DNA of 64,000 bases from Niebla homalea (taxonomy: Eukaryota > Ascomycota > Lecanoromycetes > Lecanorales > Ramalinaceae), in contig JAHGAU010000037.1 in assembly GCA_019925105.1 (NCBI GenBank), positions 455,059 through 519,058 on the forward strand, read 5' to 3'. Both the position numbers and the translations under genes were made by a program. The notes below the pieces were generated by a model. It made no database searches, had not been told where the DNA came from, and worked only from the letters and a program-made list of their open reading frames with translations. Every line of letters starts with the position of its first letter. Positions within the stretch are counted from its first letter, which is position 1. Shown here one piece after another: positions 22,508 to 34,429 of this stretch.

Positions 22508-24260
22508 ATTATAAATATACTTTAAGATATTTATAATGAATAATATTAATACTTATAATTTACCTCTATTAATAAGGATATCGGATTAAACCTTAATACG
22601 GAAAAAAAATATACCTTAAAATATAAATAATTTATCCTTTATAATTATTTTCTTAAATTCCGTTAGACCCTTATTGGAACCGTTGGCTTTACGAATTTAC
22701 TTATGAAACCCGAATTCTTTAAGTATTAAATAGGTTAATACCGGTATTTCTTCCCTTTTATTTAAGGTTAAAACCTTAAAACGTTTAAAGGGTAAAACGG
22801 TTTAAAATTAATTTTTAACCTTATTATCGTTATCGTTTTATGGTTAATAATTAAATATTTAAGTAAGGTATTAACTTTACCATTTTATTTACCCGGTTAA
22901 TAAATAACCTTGAAATTAAACTGGGAGAGGATATTTAAGTATTTAATTTAACGTTTAATAAACTTTTAACTCTTAATAAAATATTTTAAACCCTAATTAT
23001 TATTAAAAATCCGGAAGGGTTTTTTTATTATTTTTAATTTAAATTATTAATTCTTTAAATATGAAATAATAATAAAAAGCTTTTTATTATAAATATTATA
23101 ATTATATTTAACCGGTAATATATTCTTAAAATAATAAGTTACCGGATATAACTTTCCGGTTTTATTATATTAAGAAAGGATACCGCCGGAAACGTAATTT
23201 AAAGAATCCATTTTAAGGATTATTTCTTTATTAGGATTATAAAAGGTTAATATAAAGGTTATAATAAGGGCTTCCTTAAGTATAATATAAGCTTTTTGGT
23301 ATTCCGGAAATTATAAACATAAGGTTTCTTTTTTAATAAATTATAAAAAAAGGCTTTATTATTTTAAAGAATTAAAGAATAAATCTTTAATAGAAATTAT
23401 AGAAACCAATAAATTTTTAAAGGGCCTTAAGGTTAACGGGGACCGGCCAATCCTTAATCTTATTTACTTTATCGGGGTTTGTTTTTAGCCTATTAATAAT
23501 AAGAATAAAACTTAAAAACTTAATTTATTATATTTTAGATTTATATTTCCGGATATTTATATATAAGTTAATATTACGTAAACGCTTTAATATTAAGTAT
23601 ATATAGCGGATATATTCTTTTTAATAATATTATTTAAGTAAATTTAAATAAAAATGTTTAAATAATTAAATAAAACCTTATTTATATATTATTAATACGA
23701 GGTAAAATTATTAACTAAGCTAAAAGGTATAACTTTATATTTAAAACGTTTAATAAAATAATCAATATTATAAAGTCTTTATTTTACGGGTATATACGGA
23801 GTTTATTAAAGGTTATAATAATATTTAAGTAAGTAATTTATTTATAATTAATAACTTAAAATAATACCTCCTTAATTAAAGGAATAAAGTTCTTCTTAAT
23901 AATAATGTTAATATTACGGTAATTTACGTATCGTTATAAATTTCTATTAAACTTAAAGGTAAAAAGGATAAAAGATTTATAAAGGGCTTTATTAAGTTTA
24001 ATAAATCCTTTTTTTAAGTTTTTAATAACATATTCGTTTAATTTTTAAAGTTTATAATTTAAGAATAAATAAATATAACTCCGGGATAATATTCTTTTTA
24101 AAGTTAAGTTAATCTTATATTCGTAATCCCGGTACGGGGGTAATTTGTTTACCGTTATATAATTAAAGATATCTTTAAGATTATAATATTTAATTAAGAG
24201 GTTAATTATAATTTTCTTTAAAGATTATTTTTTTTATAAAGTTATTTTTGTAAGTTATTA
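22508..24260 (-). pseudogene. Chromovirus reverse transcriptase, RNase H and integrase N-terminus, decayed
   Basis: Read on the minus strand. Reverse transcriptase: V-I-P-F-S-L-V-N-N-F-T (family M-P-F-G-L-x-N-A-P-A-T) about 23700-23735, then Y-L-N-N at 23629-23640 for Y-L-D-D, then T-N-P-D-K-V with K-D-W-P at 23444-23452 and FIGFYNFYQRFI, the connection typical of Ty3/gypsy. RNase H: SGGILSQYNKTGKLYPVTY and KYNYNIYNKKLF (about 23080-23210) match the D-A-S-x-Y-A-x-G-G-V-L-S-Q block, with the first Asp region altered. Integrase linker: KDKLFIF about 22630. All catalytic Asp seen in RT are Asn. Confidence 0.85.
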
Positions 24261-27200
24261 TAATTAAGATATTAATTAGGATACTATTAAGGAACTTTGG
24301 ATAATTATTTAAATCCGTTATAAAAATATAAAAGGTTTTAATCCCTTTTTCCTTTTAGATTTTTATAATAATATAAAAAGCCGTTATATTAATAATTTTA
24401 ATTAAAAAAAAAGTTTCTTTTTTTAATAAGCTTTAAGAAAAGAAGATTATTTTATATTTTCTTTTTCTTTTCTAAGGCTTAAAGGATAATTTTATTTTTT
24501 AATAAAGCCTTAAATAACTTTTAATCTTTTACTTTCCGGAAATACGTTTAAGGCTTCATAAATTAAAATTATAATCTAAAAGAATTCCGGAATAAATTTT
24601 ATATTTTAATGATTAACCCCTTTATAACTATATTAATTTAATATGAAGAATATTTTATTTAATATAAAACGAATAGATACATAATACCGTTTTGTTTAGG
24701 GTTTATTAAGGATTATATTATATATTTTAAGCTAAAAAATAAATATAAAAAATTAATTTTCCGAATAATTTTTTATAATTATCCGGGGATAAATTATATA
24801 AATAATAAACTATAAGTATTTACCCTTATAATCTTAAATAAACTTAGGTTAAAAAAGGACTAAAAAAGAAATTTAAAGTATTATATAAACTTATAAAATA
24901 ATAATCGGTAACGCTTACATTAATTAAGAAAAATAAAAGAAAATATTAATTTTTATAACTTATAAATCCGTTAATAATCTAAGGTTTATTATTTTAAACG
25001 TTAAAAAGGTTTTTAATATAATCGGTATACTTAATCGTTAAATTTTAAAAATAATATACGTTTTTATTCTTTATAATGATTTCTATAAACCCTAATCTTT
25101 TATTAACGGCCCGTCCGAATTATTAAATAAAATATTTTTAAAAATATAAGGGATCCGGCCGTTTTAATGGCGGGTAAATTCTTTACTTAAGTTAAAGGTA
25201 ATATAATAAACTTAAATAGAACGCTTTTAAATATTATTTTAATTACTTTAATAATTAAGGTAATTAACTTAAAAATAGTTCCTTTAATAAATAAAGTATT
25301 TAACGTCCGGAAAAAGAACTAATTTTATAATGGCGGAAGTAATTTATTAAAACCCGGACCTTTTTAAACTTTTTATTCCGTTAAAAACTTTAAAGGAAAT
25401 AATATAAGTTCTTATAGTCTCCTTAATTTCCTTAATAAAGGTCTTACTTAGCTTAAAATTTTTTAACAATAATAATATTCTAACCGTTAAAAACGGTTTA
25501 TCTTTTTAAAATATACCCGGATTTTATTTAAGCTATTTAAGTCATAACTTCCTTAAAGGAGATTCTTATAAAGTTAATTAAAAAATTAAGTAATTAATTT
25601 ATAAATTATAATTTTCGGGTTCCTTTTAAAATTTACGTACTTAAAGACCTTAATTAAGCGGGTAAAATTAAAGTAAAATATTATAAATTTATCCTTAATT
25701 AATATTCTTAAAGCTTAAAGATCATTAATTTAATTTTTTTTAATTAATATTTTTAAAAATTTAATTTAAAAAAATCTAAAATTCCTTAAAGGTTCGGAAG
25801 TTTAATAATACGTTATTATTATACTCCGGTTTTAATTATTTAAGGACTTTAAAATTTAATAATATTAAAATATAATAAACCTAAATTTATGTGATCGGAT
25901 ATTAATTTTTATTTATCCGGAACTTAATAATAACGTAACGTTTAAAGAAACGGTATTAATTATAGTTTTCTTTTATAAAGAATTTAAGGTCCTTAACTTA
26001 AATCGGCTTAAACTTCTTATAAAAGGTAAAAGATATTATAAATCGGTAAAATAAAAAGGTTAAATTATTCCGTTAAAAAATTTTTAAGCTTAATAATAAG
26101 GTTTATATTTTAATTTTTTTTAATTTATAATGACGGATTTTTAACGCTTTAAAACGGTTTAAATCTTCCGGGGGAAAGGAACCTTCATAGTTCTATTATT
26201 ATAAATAGATAATTTAATTAATCTTTAATTATAAGTCCTTTTTAATATTGTTTAATTTTATTTAAAAAAACTTATACTTTATTATTTACGTCCTTATAAT
26301 ATTATATTCCGATATTACGTTTTTAATATAGAAAGTTTAATTACTTTAAGAATTCTTTAAATTTCATAAATAATATAAATTAAGAAATAAAATAAATATA
26401 AATTTTTATAAAATATAAAATATATTTAATTAATTTTTTTAAGGCGGTACTTTTTAATTTATAATAACGTTAACGGGTAAAATAATCCTTATATCCCCGT
26501 AACTATTATCTAAAACCGGATTCTTAATGGCTAAATAATCTATTGGGTCCTTATTTTTTCTATTTAAGTAAGAAAAAACCTTATCCTTAATAGATAATAT
26601 TAATCAATCGGAATCCCCTTAAGAACCGCTTTATAAGTTATATTTTAACGTAAAGGCTTTTAATAAAAAGCATTATTAAAATTTATTATTTATAATTTTA
26701 ATAAATAAAAAGTAAATAAAAAATAAGTTAAGATAAAGGAAGGATAAAAATAAGTAAAACGAAAAATTAAAGAAAGGGAAAAAGCAGGGTTTGTAACCCT
26801 TTTATTAAGCGGATTCTATATTATAAAAGTAATATTATAAAGTAAAAAAATGAAATTTATATTATAATAAGGTTTAATATTGCTTCTTTATATTATAAAG
26901 TATTCCTTAAAGTGTTTTTTCTTCCAGATATTAAATACTTTATATTATAAAATAAATATAAAATCAAATATCTTAATTAAAGCTTTTAAGGAGTAAAAAA
27001 GTAAATAATAAGTAAGGATTCTATAGGTTTTTATAAATTTACCGTTTTATTCGTAGTTTTTAAATTATTTTATTAAGGTTTAACCCTTTAAATCGATTCT
27101 CTATATAACTTAATAGAATTACTATTTACATATTCAAAGTTATTATAACCTTTTATTTTAATTATTAACGTTTTTTTATAATCCGTCCGCATATTAATTA

Positions 27201-27348
27201 CTATACGTTTTAATTATAATTACCGCTTATTTAATATCGTTAATAATTATCGGGTTACCGTCCGTTACTAATAAGTATTATTAATAAAAGCCTTTGTTTT
27301 ACCTTATTACTCCCTATAAGGGTATAAATAGGTTAACTTTAATATAAT
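24261..27348 (-). pseudogene. Presumed chromovirus gag and protease region, decayed
   Basis: About 3.1 kb between the reverse transcriptase and the 5' LTR, where gag, the zinc knuckle and protease should lie. It is heavily mutated and I could not pick out a knuckle, a D-S/T-G protease site or a convincing start codon, so the call rests on position. Next to the LTR (27325-27348) no clean tRNA primer-binding site is visible. Confidence 0.5.
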
Positions 27349-27563
27349 ATTAAAGTATAAATCCCTTTAAAGTGGTTAAAAGGCAAAAAGAATATTACGT
27401 ATAATTAAAGATATTAAAGTATAAAGGTATAAAAGTGAAGGGGCCGAAGGCCCTAATATACCCAGTCGGTGATACTCCTAGGTACCGGACTAACCCCGGT
27501 CTTGGCCCGGGGTAGGCCCGGTAGGCCCTATTCCTAAGCTATTAACAACCCTGAACCCTGACA
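27349..27563 (-). repeat. Chromovirus 5' LTR
   Basis: 215 bp, about as long as and clearly homologous to 11982-12197. Starts TATTAAAG (mutated TGTTAAAG) and ends CCCTGACA on the plus strand. It carries the same GC-rich inverted repeat (27492-27512). Its left 60 bp is more mutated than that of the 3' LTR. Confidence 0.88.
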
Positions 27564-28139
27564 AAACCTTTTTAAATAATAATATTATTTTTAATAGGAA
27601 CTTATTCCGAATTCCGTTTAATTTAAAGGTTTTATTTTTCTTCAATTTATTAATTACTTTAATTATTATATTTAAGGTTACCTTTTTAATAATATTTATT
27701 AAATCGGGATATATTATTTTTTAATATTTATTAAATTAATATTTAATAAAAAAGGGGGGGGAAATCTTAAGGGCTTTAATGTTACAGTTAAAGGTATTAA
27801 TTATTATATTATTAAGCCTTTTAAAAGGCGGGAATTTAAAGATAAATTTAAGTTTCTTATTCCGTTACTGATTATATTTTATTAATTTTTATACTTTATA
27901 AAAAAAGACGGTTAAGTTATAAATTATTAACCGGAAATATATTTATTTAGCCTTCTTAATAATCCTTTCATTTTCTTTTTAAGCTTTTTTTATTTATATA
28001 AGTATTTTTTAATTTTTATATTTAATAATTTATTTACTTAACGTTTTTATTTTTATAATCATTATTATATAATTCTTTTTCAATAAATCTTAACTCTTTA
28101 AAACGGTTCTATTATCAAGATTTTTATATTAATTATTAT
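27564..28139 (-). mobile_element. L3 piece 3 (reverse transcriptase N-terminal side)
   Basis: Resumes exactly where 11981 stopped, repeating AAACC. It matches L5 16100-16660 and L8 36375-36930. It ends with TATTAATTATTAT (28127-28139), the left target duplication of L7. Confidence 0.87.
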
Positions 28140-28157
28140 GATATTAAGCCGGATATG

Positions 28158-30045
28158 ATGGCGACGAACAACGGGACCCCAGAGGTCAGAAACGAGGCAC
28201 GCGTATATAGCTCAAGTGACAGTAAGGATAATACCTTAAATACGATAAGCGGAAGCGGAATAATAATAAAGGTAGAAAGGGAGGAAAAGCAAGCGGTTTA
28301 AGTTAATAAGAACGGTAATAAGTTATATAAATGACGTAATAAATACGAGATAAAAAGGCCTTAAATTAAACAGGGAGTTTATAATTAATAAGATACGCGT
28401 AAAAAAACGTATATAACGCGTAAAAATATTATTATTAAGGGTAATAAATAAAGGGCGGAGGGGACGAAAACGGTATATAAGGATAAATAAAGGGTAAGCG
28501 GAGGCGTAAAAGGCCTTATTAAGTATATATAAATTAAAAAAAAGCTAAAAAAAAAATAAAAAAATACCAGGCGGATAAAAATAAATTATAAAAAGAAATA
28601 ACCGTTAAATACGCGGAGGAAAAATAATAAAAGAAAAAATAATAAAGGTATTAAAAGGCCTTTTTATAACTATATAAAAGAATATTATATTAAAGACTTA
28701 ACCGATATTATAAATCGGATTACGGGGAATAAAAGATTTTTACGTAAATATAAAAAAAAATTTAAAAGAATTAAAGAGATTATACGGAACTTAAAAGGCA
28801 ATAATAAAAACGCCGGCGGACGGAAGCGAAAAGAAATAAAAAGGATACGTATAAAATAAGGGAATAATAAGGAAGGCTTTAAAGAAGGGAGCGGGGATAA
28901 GTTAAATAATAAAGGCCGTAAAGGTAATACCAACGTTAACGGTAAAAAAAGTAAAAGCGGGAAAAAAAATAATAACGTTAAAGAAAACGAAGATAATAAC
29001 CGTATAATTATCGGGCGAAAAAAAGAGAAGTATAATAATAAAAGTGAATTTATTATAATTAATAAAAACGTTTAAAATAACGGGGAAACTATTAATAAAA
29101 TAGATTATTACGGTATATAAACTATAAAGTAAAAATATCCTCCTTAATATAACCTTATTAAAAGCGAAAAAAAGGTTAAAGAAGTTAAAAGGATAAACCG
29201 GTAAAAAAAAATATAAAATAATAAAGATATTAAAATAATTTTTTATTATTATAATAAACGGGATATATTTAATAAAGTTTACGAGGGAGGAAGGGGAAAC
29301 TATTTTAAAACGGATAAAAAAGGAGAATACGGTTTTTTACTTTAAATTAAAGATCGTTAATTATAGTTTTTCCTTTATAATAAAAAGGTTAAACGCCTTT
29401 AATTATATAAAGAAATATTTTACGGTTATCTTAAGCGTAATATTAATAAGGATATATAATAATATCCTTAATAAAAAGGTAATAAAGGGTGGATCCCTTA
29501 AATTAATAAGACCTTAAAATTAAACGGCGGATATTTATTAATACTTTAAATATTAAAAGTACGGATATATTATTATAAGGTACCTTAATAGTATAAAATA
29601 CGCGGTATATATTAAAGGGTATAATACGTATAAATACGTTAATTTAATAATAAAAAGTTTAATGAAAAATACGTTAAAATACGTAACGTATAATAATAAT
29701 AATTACTTAATATAAAATTTACGGTATACGGTAAAAATAAAAAAGATTTAATATAAAAAGATTAGGATAATAATTAAGGTTTAATATTATAATTTATATG
29801 AATTTAGATTAATAAAATAATTAAAGATAATCTTAAGATATAAATAGAACTTATTAAACGGGGAAAAATAAAACGTAATAATTAATAATATAAGGAAAAA
29901 AAAGTTTATAACGATATTAACCCTTAAAGCCAGCCGCTTAACCGGGATTATTATTATAATAAAAAGATTAAAATAAATAACGTTTAACCTTAAAGAAAGA
30001 TTATTTATATAAATAAAAATTAATAAAAAAAGTTTAATAAATATT
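28158..30045 (+). pseudogene. L7 ORF1 (gag-like), decayed
   Basis: MATNNGTPEVRNE at the start, then a Lys/Arg-rich region about 28400-28980 and a mutated knuckle region about 29650-29720. It is broken by many TAA/TAG stops. The right end is placed by comparison with L4. Confidence 0.7.
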
Positions 30046-33000
30046 AATATTTAATATATTTACGCTTTTAAAAGTAATATAATATAATATACGTAAAAAA
30101 ACAATTAAAGCTATAATATTAATATTTAAATTTAAAAAAGTAAAGGATATTAATATTATAATAATATAAAAGCCGTTATATAATCCGTATATTTATTCTT
30201 TAATTAATTTAAAAGATAATTTTTATTTAACCTTTAAAAATAACGAAATAATATAAACGTATTTCTTTATTAATAAAAGGCTAAATATAAATAATTAAAA
30301 CGTTACTTATTACGGAAGGAACTTATATATACTCCGGATTATATAAGAAAAGGTTATTAAAAATAATTTAAATATTTATAATACGTATAATCCGTTATTA
30401 ATTAATAAAAAGGAACCCTTTATAATTTTATTACTTAAAAATATTATAATTATATTTAATAAATATTTCTTAATAAAAGACTTTAATCTTTATTATATTT
30501 AATAGAATAAAGAAAATTATATAATTAATTATATTAAATTTAAGGAGTTATTAATAATTATTATACGGTTTAATTTTATATTATTAACGTTAAAAAAGGC
30601 TATTATATAAAAAAAGCCGTAAACTTAAAATTACGATTAACTTAATATTCAGTTTAAAAGGTATTATTAATTTAATTATAATATACGGACCTTAAAAGGA
30701 CTTAAAATACGGTTTAAATTACGTCCCGATATAAATAACCTTAAATTGGTCCGTTAATATAACTCCGTTTCCACCGTTTAAATAAACGTAAAAAATAATT
30801 AAAGAAGCTGAAATATTTATAAAGGCAATAAAGGTAATATTTTAATTAACGGAGCTCCCTTAATTTAATAATAAGGAATAGATCAACCGTTTTATAATAC
30901 GGGTAATAAAGGCTTTAAATAAAATAATTAACGTAGTAATCTTAATAATAAAGCTATTTAAAAAAATTAAAACTTATTAGAATAAAGAATATATAAAAAT
31001 AACTATAAAGGTAAAAACGCTTATAAAGTAAATTATTAAATATAAAAATTAAAAAAATTATAGCGGTTAAAAAAAGCTTAAAAAGAAAAGGGGAAAATTA
31101 TTTAAAAGGTTAAATAAATATACTTCCGGGCTATAATATATAACTTAACGGTTTCTTTTCGTGGTATTTAAAAGCTAATAAAATACAATAAAAAACAGAA
31201 TAAAAAATCCAAATTTATCTTTAAGTTTTTACCCTTAAAAAGACTAAATAATACGGTAATAAATATTTTTAACGGCAAGATTAAGGCCCTTAAAAAAACG
31301 TTTTTTCCCCCGTTACCGGAAGTTAACCTAATAAATATCGATAATATTATATATTTTAAATTAATAATAATAAATAAAATAATAATTTAAAAGATAATAA
31401 TTAAAATAATTAATAAGTTAAAAAAGGATAAGGCCCTTAAACTTAATAATATATTAAATAGGTTTTTATTTATAGTAATATCGTTATTTAAAAAGGTTTT
31501 TATTTATTTATTTTAAGTTTATTTTAATATAAATTATTACCCTTATAGATTTAAAAAGGTTAAGATAATTATCCTTAAGAAATTAATTAAGTCGGATTAC
31601 TTAAAAATAAAGTTATATAAACTTATAATACTCCTTTATACGTTAAAGAAGGCTTTAAAGATAATAATTATAAAGATTTTAAGTAATTATATAAAAGAAT
31701 ATAAGTTACTTTTTAATTAATAAATAAGGGTAAGAAAAGGACGGTTAACGGAGACGGCTTTTAAAGGTTTAATTAATAATATATATACGGTATAAGGTTA
31801 TAGAAAAAAGTACATTATAAATTTTCTTTCTTTAAATATTATAAAGGCGTTTAATAAAATAAATTATTAAAGGTTACTATATAATTTACGGAAAAAAGGG
31901 GTCTTATTTTTCTTTATAAATTAAATAAAGAATTTTTTAAGTAATTAAATAACGTTAATTAACTTAAGATAAAAGATAAATATAATAAAGTTTACGATAA
32001 TAAGGATTCCTTAAAGGTTATTTATCTCCTTAATCTTATTTTTATTTTTTAATAATTTATTTATTAAAGATTTAATAAGGTTAAAATAAAAAGTTTAAGT
32101 AAAAAGCTTTATTAATAATATTTATTTTTTAATTTATAATACGTTTATTTATATAAACTATTTAAAGTTAAAATAAGCTTATAAAGTCTATTTATAATAA
32201 ATAAAAATATATAAAACTTAATTTATTTTATATAAATATAAGCTTATTTATATAATAAAAAGTTTAAAGCTATATAATATAATAACTATAATAAATTTAA
32301 ATAGTATAATAGTAAAACCGGAAATTAATATTAAAATACTTAGTTTATAAGTTAATAAGAAATTGGACTAAAAGAATTATATAAGAAAAGTTTAAAAGAA
32401 AATAATTTCATAAGAAAGAGGCTTTATTTATTTTACGGTATTAACGTAAAAAGTTATTTTATAAAAGGTTAAAACCGTTTATTAAATAGTTATAAAGTTT
32501 ACGATAATATATATAATAATTATTTAATACGTATTTAAAAATACGCTTAAATATAAAAAAAAGCCTATTTAGTAATTATAAAAAGTTTAAAACTAATATT
32601 TAAGAGTAGTAAATAAAGTATATAAAGCGACTTCCGTCTTAGTATTAAAATCCGAAATCTTTATATTATTAATAAAGCTAGCCTTTAATTAAATAATTGC
32701 TTAAATAAAACTTAAAAAAGGTATAAACCCAATTACGTTAATAAAAAATAAACATATTTATTAAAACTATAAAAGGCCGTAAATAAAAAAGTATAAAAAA
32801 AAGGTATTTATCCCTTTTACGGAAATTAAATTAAAATAAACTAAAAAAGAGGTTAATTTAACTTATATTTAAAAAATTAACGTAAAAATATACGGACTTT
32901 TACTTAAAGTAAAAACGGCAGAAAAAAAGAAAACTATAAAAGCAAAATTAATAACGATTACTTTATAAATTAAAAAGAAGTAAATAAAGCGTTAATATAA

Positions 33001-33450
33001 ATATAAAAAATTAATCCCTTAAGGGTAATAATATTCAGCTTTAAATAATAATAAAATTATTAATAAGTATCTCCGGCATTATAAGATTATAAGGAAAAAT
33101 AATAACGTATTAATAATTTAACTTCGGATAAATAAAAACGGCTTAACTTATTTCCTTTTTATTGTATATATTAATAACCGGATTAACGTTAATTATAAGT
33201 ATAAATAACGGAAACAAGATATTATATATATATTAATTTTTTATTTATTATTTAAGGAGCTTAAACCGGGGTTAATTAAAAGGGTAAAGATTAACGATTA
33301 TCGTTAAATACTTATTAATAAAAAGGGTATTAAAACGGCCGTTAATTTTATAATAATTACGGGTTTATTATTATAATTCAGCTTAACCAAGGAAATAAAT
33401 AAAATAATTAAGGACTTAATTAAAAAACCTTATTATTAACCTGGGGATAA
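30035..33450 (+). pseudogene. L7 ORF2 (endonuclease + reverse transcriptase), decayed
   Basis: Same order as L4 ORF2. The Tad1 RT block is recognisable about 31560-31650, and the active site at 32108-32119 reads F-I-N-N, both Asp replaced by Asn. Ends are approximate. Confidence 0.75.
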
Positions 33451-33922
33451 AAAGTAATAGTAAAAAAACTATATTTAATAAAGGGTTAAAAAGGCTATAA
33501 ATACCGGAGCGGTATAAAAAATAATATTATATCGGTTAATAAAGTTATATAAATAAAGTAATAATAGCCTATATATTAATAAAGATATTTAATAATATAA
33601 TCGGAATTTCGAAATTTTAATATTAAATAAACCCGTAAAATAACGGAAGAATAATAAATTTAAAAGTAACCTTTAAGTAAATTTAATCGTAATATTATAG
33701 GTTTTCTTAAAAAAAACGTATAAATAAATTCTTATTCTTTAAATAGCCGTAAATATTTTTAACCTTTAAAATAAGAATAAAAACTAGGTGGATACCGGTT
33801 TTTATTCTTAATATAATAAATATCGGGTTTTTACGGTTATTAATAAGGTTAAATAGCTAAGTATTAAGGAATGCCGGAATTAACTTAGCTAAATCCGTAA
33901 TATAAATTAATCAATTAATTAA

Positions 33923-33947
33923 TATTAATTATTATTATATTAATTAT
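33923..33947. other. 25 bp of host LINE L3 between L7 and L8
   Basis: The right duplication of L7 (33923-33935) runs into the left duplication of L8 (33934-33947). The two elements therefore entered L3 about 12 bp apart, tail to tail. Confidence 0.75.
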
Positions 33948-34429
33948 TTTGATTAATTAATTAATTAATTTATATTACGGATCTAATTAAGTTAATTCCG
34001 GCGTTCTTTAATACTTAATTATTTAACTTTATTAATAACCCTAAAAACTTAATATCTATTATATTAAGAATAAAAACCGGTATTTACTTAGTTTTTATTC
34101 TTGTTTTAAGGGTTAAAAATATTTACGGTTATTTAAAAAGTAAAAGTTTATTTATATATTTTTTTAAGAAAACCTATAATATTATAATTAAATTTATTTA
34201 AAGGTTACCTTTAAACTTATTGCTTTTCCGTTACTTTATGGGTTTATTTAATATTAAAATTTTAAAGTTCCGATTATATTATTAAATGTCCTTATTAATA
34301 TATATATTATTATTATTTTATTTATACGATTTTATTAATTAACGTAATATCGCCTTTTATACCGTTCCGGTATTTATAGCCTTTTTAACCCCTTATTAAG
34401 TATAGTTTTCCTATTATTATTTTTTACCT

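Larger units (their letters stand above)
11982..27563 (-). mobile_element. Ty3/gypsy chromovirus (~7.2 kb) with nested insertions
   Basis: Bounded by direct LTRs of 215-216 bp (11982-12197, 27349-27563) and a perfect 5-bp target duplication AAACC (11977-11981, 27564-27568) in LINE L3. Pol is on the minus strand: reverse transcriptase, RNase H, integrase and a C-terminal chromodomain, read from high to low coordinates. A polypurine tract lies next to the 11982 LTR. Subtracting the solo LTR, L5 and L6 with their duplications leaves about 7.2 kb, normal for the group. Chromodomains of this clade direct integration to heterochromatin (known for the family), which suits this setting. Confidence 0.9.
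28158..33922 (+). mobile_element. L7: full-length Tad1-type LINE
   Basis: ATGGCGACGAACAACGGGAC starts at 28158, with an extra in-frame ATG at 28155. The tail at 33905-33922 has decayed from (CAAT)n to AATTAATCAATTAATT. A 13-bp duplication TATTAATTATTAT is found at 28127-28139 and 33923-33935. Eighteen unshared bases (28140-28157) lie between the duplication and the ATGGCG. It belongs to the AAC-codon-5 subfamily (MATNNGTPEV) with L8, L9 and L10. Confidence 0.92.

Noticed and set aside
28685..28933. 82-codon minus-strand frame rich in Leu/Pro
   Set aside because: Antisense of the basic region of L7 ORF1.
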